From: Microcaldota archaeon
GTDB taxonomy: Archaea; Micrarchaeota; Micrarchaeia; Burarchaeales; JAKAKT01
Assembly (NCBI GenBank): GCA_026396425.1
Contig: JAPLWU010000040.1
Location: 1 to 9,341 of the forward strand
Direction: 5' to 3'
Length of the DNA: 9,341 nucleotides
Positions 5,010 to 9,341 of the stretch are shown here, piece by piece (position 1 is the first letter of the stretch; every line of letters begins with the position of its first letter). Below the pieces are notes generated by a model, which saw only the letters and a list, made by a program, of their open reading frames with translations, did no database searches and was not told the DNA's origin. Made by a program: the position numbers and the translations under genes.

Positions 5010-7850
5010 ATGGAAGAAATGCGGGCCATTCAGGAAAAATGGCAGAAAAAATGGGGGGACGCCCGGGTTTTCGAACCTGATTCGGGTAGTGGCAAAAAGT
5101 TCTACCTGACCGCCGCATTCCCATACCCCAACAGCCCGCAGCATATCGGGCATGCACGCACGTATACCACCACCGACGTTTACGCGCGCTACAAGAGGAT
5201 GAAGGGCTTCAACGTGCTCTTTCCGATGGCTTTCCACGTCACGGGAACGCCGATACTCGGCATGGCCAAAAGGCTCGCGTCCCGCGATGCGGAAATAATC
5301 GAAATATTTGAGCGGGTTTATGGAATACCACGGGAGGTTTCGACTTCCCTCAATGACCCCGTTCGCCTCGTCTCGCATTTCAGCAGGGAAATTGAGCAGG
5401 GAATGCGGGAGATGGGCTTCTCCATCGACTGGCGCAGGAAGTTCTACACCTACGACCCGGCCTTCAATTCGTACATACAGTGGCAGTTCAGGAAATTGGA
5501 GGAGAAGGGCTACATAACGAAAGGAACCCACCCTGTTCCGTGGTGCCCCTCTTGCAACAACGCGGTCGGCTCGCACGACACGAGAGGGGACGTCGACCCG
5601 GAGTTGGGCGAGTACGTCTGCATAAAATTTGCGTATATGGAAGGTTACCTCATTACCGGGACCTTCAGGCCCGAGACCGTTTACGGGGTTACCAATGTTT
5701 GGGTGAATCCTGCGGTCGAGTATAAGAAGGCGAAAATTGACGGGGAAGTTTACTATATTTCGAGAGAAGCGGCCGAAAAATTCGCCATGCAAGGAAGGGA
5801 AGTGGAAGTGATTGGCGAGGTTTCGGGAAGTGAGATGAAGGGCGAATGCGTAAATCCAGTTACCGGAGCGAAAATCCCGCTTTTGCCAGCGAGTTTTGTC
5901 GACCCGAAGAACGGCACCGGAGTCGTGATGAGCGTGCCTGCCCACGCGCCTTACGATTATCTGGCCTTGCGCGATTTGGGTTCGAAAATACTGCCGATTC
6001 AGGTTCTTGCGATTGAGGGATTTGGCAAGTTTCCGGCAAAAGAAATAGTCGAGAAAATGGGCGTGAGGGATCAGAACGACCCGAGGGCGGAGGAGGCGAC
6101 GAAGGAGATTTACAGGAAAGAGGCGCACACGGGCAAAATGGTCGCCGGCGAGCATGCAAACGAACCGGTCATCGAGGCGAAGGAAAAAATAAAAGAGGAG
6201 CTGCTGAAAGCGAAAAAAGCTCTTGCCATGTACGAAATAGTCAATGGCCCTGTTTACTGCAGGTGCGGCGAGCTTTGCATCGTGAAGAGCGTTTCCGACC
6301 AGTGGTTCATAGACTACGGGAACCCGGAATGGAAAAAACTTGCCAAGGAGTGCTTCTCGCAGATGAAGATAATTCCGGAAAAGCTCTTGCCCGAATATTT
6401 GTACACGATTGACTGGCTGAAGGAGAAGGCCTGCACGCGCGCGAGCGGCCTCGGCACGAAATTCCCGTTCGACGAGACGAAGATGATTGAGGCCCTGTCA
6501 GATTCGACTGTTTACATGGCCTTCTATACGATTGCGCACCTGCTCGATAAGAATGAAAAACTGACAGAGGAGCAACTGGACTACGTATTTTTGGGGAAGG
6601 GCAAAGGAAAAGGCGGGGGGAAGGAAAAAGGCGACGCGAAACGCGGAGCGGGTAGCGGCGAGGCAAACGCGAGGAAAGGAAAGGGCGTGATGGGAGGGGA
6701 TGCCGAGCTAAATGAGAGGCTTGAGAAGATGCGCGAGGAATTCCTTTACTGGTATCCTCTCGACTCCAGCCACTCGGCTGGCGATTTGGTGCACAACCAC
6801 CTTACGTTCTTCATATTCAACCACGTGGCAGTGTTTCCGCGGGAGAAATGGCCGAAGCAGATAGCCACGAACGGTTTTGTCCTCATGGAAGGCTCGAAGA
6901 TGAGCAAGAGCATGGGGAATATTCTCCCGCTGAGGACCGCGGTGGCCGAATACGGAGCTGACGTAGTTCGAATGTGCGTTGTCGCAGGCGCCGATTTGGA
7001 CAGGGACAGCGATTTCAACCAGGCCATGGCCGACGGAGTGGCATCGCGCCTGAAGCATATTTTCTCGCTGAAGGATGCGGAATGCGGAGAGCCGGCGCCC
7101 ATAGACGAGTGGCTGCTCTCGCGCCTCCACAGGCGCCTCAGGAATGCCGAATCGCAGTTCGAGCAGCTCAGGCTCAGGGACATTGCGCAGGAGTTCCTGT
7201 ATTCGACTTTCAATGATTTCAGGTGGTACGAGAAGCGGGGCGGAAAGGGGGCTGCCCTGCGCGAGTATCTCGAGAACTGGTGCCTCGTGATGGGGCCGTT
7301 CATCCCGCATTTCGCCGAGGAGCTTTGGGAAGCGCTGGGAAAAAAGAAATTCGTGAAGGATGCCATGTTTGTTTCGCTTGCCGAGTTCCCGAAGGCGGAC
7401 GAGAAGAAAATAACTTCGGCCGAGCGGGCGGAAAATGTCGTGGTGCAGACCGTTGAGGACGTCAAGCACATACTTGAAATAATAAGGAAGAAGCCCGCGC
7501 GCATCAACCTGTTCGTCGCCCCGCAGTGGAAGAGGAAACTTTATTCTCTCGCTTACAAGCACAAGCGCGTCGATGCCGCAATGAAGGAAGCGATGGCAGA
7601 CGCCGAGTTGAAGCGCGAAGCAAAGGATGCCGCCAAAGTCCTGCAGGCATTAACTAAGAAGGTAAACGAGCTTTCGCCAGAAATGCTGGCCCAAGAGGAG
7701 GAGCTGGGAGCGCTCGGAGGAGCCGCTGAATTCCTTTCCCGCGAATTCGGGTGCGAGTGCGTCGTCATGATGGAGGGTGAGGCATCGGACGAGAAGGCGA
7801 AGAAGGCCTCTGCCGCAATGCCCATGAGGCCAGCCGTGCTTATTGAATGA
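5010..7850 (+). CDS. leuS: Leucyl-tRNA synthetase, archaeal type
   Basis: 946 residues; attaches leucine to tRNA-Leu in the cytoplasm. It is a class I synthetase: HIGH at 45-48 (in a segment PQHIGHARTYTT) and KMSKS at 630-634. The CP1 editing domain that hydrolyses mischarged tRNA is recognisable by TFRPETVYG (218-226) and by VPAHAPYDY with Asp316, the conserved Asp that in this family contacts the amino group of the misloaded residue. Cysteine pairs at 179/182 and 417/419/423 look like zinc-binding knuckles. YWYPLD followed by HNHLTFFIFNHVAVF is typical of archaeal LeuRS, and the length matches that family. A Gly/Lys-rich stretch (529-564) between the catalytic-domain halves is unusual. ATG at 5010 is chosen because MEEMRAIQEKWQKKW matches the usual N terminus; the frame is open further upstream, but that part overlaps paralog 5. 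trm5 follows closely and is probably co-transcribed. Confidence 0.97.
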   Translation: MEEMRAIQEKWQKKWGDARVFEPDSGSGKKFYLTAAFPYPNSPQHIGHARTYTTTDVYARYKRMKGFNVLFPMAFHVTGTPILGMAKRLASRDAEIIEIFERVYGIPREVSTSLNDPVRLVSHFSREIEQGMREMGFSIDWRRKFYTYDPAFNSYIQWQFRKLEEKGYITKGTHPVPWCPSCNNAVGSHDTRGDVDPELGEYVCIKFAYMEGYLITGTFRPETVYGVTNVWVNPAVEYKKAKIDGEVYYISREAAEKFAMQGREVEVIGEVSGSEMKGECVNPVTGAKIPLLPASFVDPKNGTGVVMSVPAHAPYDYLALRDLGSKILPIQVLAIEGFGKFPAKEIVEKMGVRDQNDPRAEEATKEIYRKEAHTGKMVAGEHANEPVIEAKEKIKEELLKAKKALAMYEIVNGPVYCRCGELCIVKSVSDQWFIDYGNPEWKKLAKECFSQMKIIPEKLLPEYLYTIDWLKEKACTRASGLGTKFPFDETKMIEALSDSTVYMAFYTIAHLLDKNEKLTEEQLDYVFLGKGKGKGGGKEKGDAKRGAGSGEANARKGKGVMGGDAELNERLEKMREEFLYWYPLDSSHSAGDLVHNHLTFFIFNHVAVFPREKWPKQIATNGFVLMEGSKMSKSMGNILPLRTAVAEYGADVVRMCVVAGADLDRDSDFNQAMADGVASRLKHIFSLKDAECGEPAPIDEWLLSRLHRRLRNAESQFEQLRLRDIAQEFLYSTFNDFRWYEKRGGKGAALREYLENWCLVMGPFIPHFAEELWEALGKKKFVKDAMFVSLAEFPKADEKKITSAERAENVVVQTVEDVKHILEIIRKKPARINLFVAPQWKRKLYSLAYKHKRVDAAMKEAMADAELKREAKDAAKVLQALTKKVNELSPEMLAQEEELGALGGAAEFLSREFGCECVVMMEGEASDEKAKKASAAMPMRPAVLIE
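6594..6701 (+). other. Gly/Lys-rich low-complexity linker in LeuRS
   Basis: Residues 529-564 run GKGKGKGGGKEKG and on through Lys/Arg/Gly/Ala to GVMGGD. The DNA is a purine-rich tract of GGN/AAR codons. It lies between DYVFLG and the helix NERLEKMREEFLYWYPLD, a position where archaeal LeuRS has a variable linker, so it should sit on the surface and leave the active site intact. The frame is uninterrupted and downstream motifs are normal. Confidence 0.8.
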
Positions 7851-7875
7851 GCGTTCAGCGCGCGGGTTGTTTACT

Positions 7876-8889
7876 TTGGTAAAATGCATCCGGGTTGAAA
7901 GGAAAAAAGCCGAGGAGGGGAGGAGGAAGCTCTGCGATGGCGGCCATCTGGATACGGGGTATAAGCCGGCCTCTTCGGGCGATTATGTTTATTTTGCGGT
8001 AAGGAAAAAACCCTCCGGCTATATGGTTTTTGAGAAAAAAATGCGCAAAATTTCCTTCAAACCCCACTCGCTGCATGAGGCGCTTGAGGGCAAGCTGAGC
8101 GCGAAGGAGATTGACGAAGTCGTGCGCTCTTTCGACGTTTTGGGCGACCTGGCAATCGTTGAGATTCCGCCAAAGCTCGTGCGGAAGCAGAAGCTCGTTG
8201 CCGAGGCGCTGATGCGGATTCACCCCAACGTTAAAACAGTTGCGAAAAAGATGGGCCCCATGGAGGGCGAATTCCGCGTAAGGAAGCTGAAGCATGTATT
8301 CGGCAGGCCCGGGTTCGAAACCGAATACCGCGAAAGCGGGTGCGTTTTCAGGCTCGACCCATCCAAGGTTTATTTTTCCCCGAGATTGTCGCATGAAAGG
8401 GAGAGAATTTCGGGGCTGGTGAAAGAAAAGGAAAAAATACTCGCCCTTTTTGCGGGAGTTGGCCCATTCCCGATTGTGATTGCGAACCGAAAGCCCAAAA
8501 CGCAAATTGTTGCGATTGAGCTGAATCCACGGGCCTTTGATTACATGGTTGAGAATGTCCGGCTCAACAAAACCTTCAATATTACGCCCGTTCTCGGCGA
8601 TGTCCGCGAGGTCGTGCCGGAAATTGCTGCCGGTTTCGCAGACAGGGTTCTGATGCCCTTGCCGAAAGGCGCGGAAAAATTTCTTGACGTGGCAATGCTC
8701 GGGGCGAAAAGGGGCGCGGTTGTACACTTGTACACGTTTGCAAAAAATGACGATCTGGAGGAAGTGAAAAAAGCCATAAGCGAGGCCGGAAAAAATGCCG
8801 GAAGAAAGACGAAAATCCTTCTTACGCGCAGGGTCAGGCCGTTCGCGCCGCACGTGGACCAGTTCGTGATTGATTTTCAGGTCTGCTGA
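7876..8889 (+). CDS. trm5: tRNA (guanine(37)-N1)-methyltransferase, archaeal Trm5
   Basis: 337 residues from TTG at 7876. It transfers a methyl group from S-adenosylmethionine to N1 of G37 next to the anticodon, preventing frameshifting, and in many archaea it feeds wyosine-type modification. In order: an N-terminal D1-type domain with HPNVKTVAKKMGPMEGEFRVR (GEFR at 131-134); FSPRLSHERERI (167-178), where Glu174 corresponds to the proposed general base; the SAM-binding loop ALFAGVGPFP (190-199); IELNPRAFDYMVENVRLN; MPLPKGAEKFL (260-270); and a C-terminal VRPFAPHVDQFVIDFQV. Length matches the family at about 330-340. No ATG is available. In-frame TTG codons lie at 7843, 7867 and 7876, and the last gives the N terminus LVKCIRV that best fits Trm5, though no strong ribosome site precedes any of them. 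It follows leuS by 25 bases (or overlaps it if TTG 7843 is used). Confidence 0.94.
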   Translation: MVKCIRVERKKAEEGRRKLCDGGHLDTGYKPASSGDYVYFAVRKKPSGYMVFEKKMRKISFKPHSLHEALEGKLSAKEIDEVVRSFDVLGDLAIVEIPPKLVRKQKLVAEALMRIHPNVKTVAKKMGPMEGEFRVRKLKHVFGRPGFETEYRESGCVFRLDPSKVYFSPRLSHERERISGLVKEKEKILALFAGVGPFPIVIANRKPKTQIVAIELNPRAFDYMVENVRLNKTFNITPVLGDVREVVPEIAAGFADRVLMPLPKGAEKFLDVAMLGAKRGAVVHLYTFAKNDDLEEVKKAISEAGKNAGRKTKILLTRRVRPFAPHVDQFVIDFQVC

Positions 8890-8891
8890 GC

Positions 8892-9341
8892 TTAGGCATA
8901 CTCGACTTTTTTCGGAATCGTATCGGGACTTATCTCGTTTCCTTTATCGAAAAACTTTTGGTACATGACAAAACCTCCAGGTATATCAGAGGGCTTTGGC
9001 TCGCCGAAAACTTCGTTCATGTGTTTCTTCAATGAATTTAGGAGAGAGTTGAAACGCCTGCAGTTATCTTCGTTTACAAGTTTGAATGCTTCCCTCAGTT
9101 TTTCTCGTAATTCGGGATCGTTTAAACCTTGACGAATAAAAAATACATCCGCATTTAACCTATAGGGCCTCCAAGCGTCCTTGGCTATTTCTCGCTCGAC
9201 AAAAGCGAAACCGAGTCGAGGGTCAATTAAGAGTGGATTGAGGGAGAACTGGAATACATCAAGTTCTCTCCCCCCATCCCCATAAAACTTCTGAATCCAG
9301 GGGTTTACGAACGAGGCCAGATATTCATTCCGAACCTCTTT
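8892..9341 (-). CDS. Unrecognised protein, C-terminal part (gene enters from beyond the window)
   Basis: The minus strand is open from base 9341 to TAA at 8894-8892, giving the last 149 residues; the start lies outside the window. The protein is soluble, charged and probably alpha-helical, with aromatic-rich segments such as FVNPWIQKFYGDGG and a helical stretch DPELREKLREAFKLVNED. It ends in IPKKVEYA. No signal, membrane helix or catalytic motif is visible and I do not recognise a family. It is convergent with trm5, with only 2 bases between the stops. GC content is about 42%, against 50-60% in the rest of the window, and it uses more CGA/CGT and TTA codons than its neighbours, consistent with acquired or accessory DNA. 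The uninterrupted 150-codon frame makes it very probably a real gene. Confidence 0.75.
   Translation of the reverse strand, partial: KEVRNEYLASFVNPWIQKFYGDGGRELDVFQFSLNPLLIDPRLGFAFVEREIAKDAWRPYRLNADVFFIRQGLNDPELREKLREAFKLVNEDNCRRFNSLLNSLKKHMNEVFGEPKPSDIPGGFVMYQKFFDKGNEISPDTIPKKVEYA
8907..8912 (+). terminator. Possible oligo-T terminator for the leuS-trm5 unit
   Basis: Six T residues on the plus strand begin 18 bases after the trm5 stop. Archaeal RNA polymerase can terminate at short T-runs without a hairpin, and I see no strong stem before it. The run lies within the 3' end of the convergent gene, where it encodes a Lys-Lys pair on the other strand, so coding constraint alone may explain it. 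Confidence 0.35.

Noticed and set aside
4911..6155. A 414-codon open frame on the minus strand opposite leuS
   Set aside because: It lies opposite the strongly recognisable LeuRS catalytic and editing domains, crosses the divergent gap, and its translation looks like antisense protein.
8741..8746. Run of six A on the plus strand as a terminator for the convergent minus-strand gene
   Set aside because: It lies about 145 bases inside trm5 and encodes ordinary Lys/Asn codons; there is no supporting structure.
7855..8853. A 332-codon open frame on the minus strand opposite trm5
   Set aside because: Trm5 motifs are continuous on the plus strand, and the antisense translation shows only mirror-image bias (Phe, Asn, Arg, His).
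1..9341. tRNA, rRNA, CRISPR array, insertion sequence or attachment site
   Set aside because: Reading both strands I found no cloverleaf with T-loop and acceptor pairing, no spaced repeat array, no transposase and no terminal inverted repeats.

Overview
The window looks like the chromosome of an archaeon, most plausibly a DPANN or euryarchaeal lineage. The evidence is an archaeal-type leucyl-tRNA synthetase, an archaeal Trm5 tRNA methyltransferase, GGTG/GGTGA-type Shine-Dalgarno sites, a TATA box just ahead of a leader-poor gene, frequent AGG arginine codons and short, tightly packed intergenic gaps. The lineage is an inference. GC content, counted over sample lines, is about 50-60% across most of the window and falls to about 42% in the last 450 bases.

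Left half (1-4957, minus strand): a run of five consecutive genes for polytopic membrane proteins, transcribed from 4957 leftward and continuing out of the window at base 1. All five are paralogs. Each has an early membrane helix followed by an AW-A-K-N-E-L-Y-Q-like motif. The four complete ones also share a central P-[ILM]-G-[IV]-[VI]-L-R-x-[FV]-P-[FI]-T-R motif that leads into a Y-[LV]-[VI]-[YF]-P-[LIV]-T helix. Three of the four end in a conserved L-[TA]-[RK]-[LIV]-[IL] carboxyl terminus. The genes overlap or nearly touch, so they are probably co-translated and may build one multi-subunit membrane complex. I do not recognise a named family. A channel or scaffold similar in role to VirB6/TrbL/CedA of type IV secretion and DNA-transfer machines is my best guess, and it is inference only. 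One member carries a six-cysteine insert with knottin-like spacing just after its signal sequence; two members carry lipobox-like signal sequences.

Right half (5010-8889, plus strand): leuS, a 946-residue archaeal leucyl-tRNA synthetase with an unusual Gly/Lys-rich linker, followed by trm5, tRNA (guanine37-N1)-methyltransferase. Both are housekeeping tRNA genes and probably form one transcription unit. It diverges from the membrane-protein operon across a 52-base gap that holds a TATA element.

Right edge (8892-9341, minus strand): the 3' part of an unrecognised soluble-protein gene, convergent with trm5 and separated from it by 2 bases. Its lower GC and different codon use suggest accessory or transferred DNA. 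I saw no tRNA, rRNA, CRISPR or insertion sequence.
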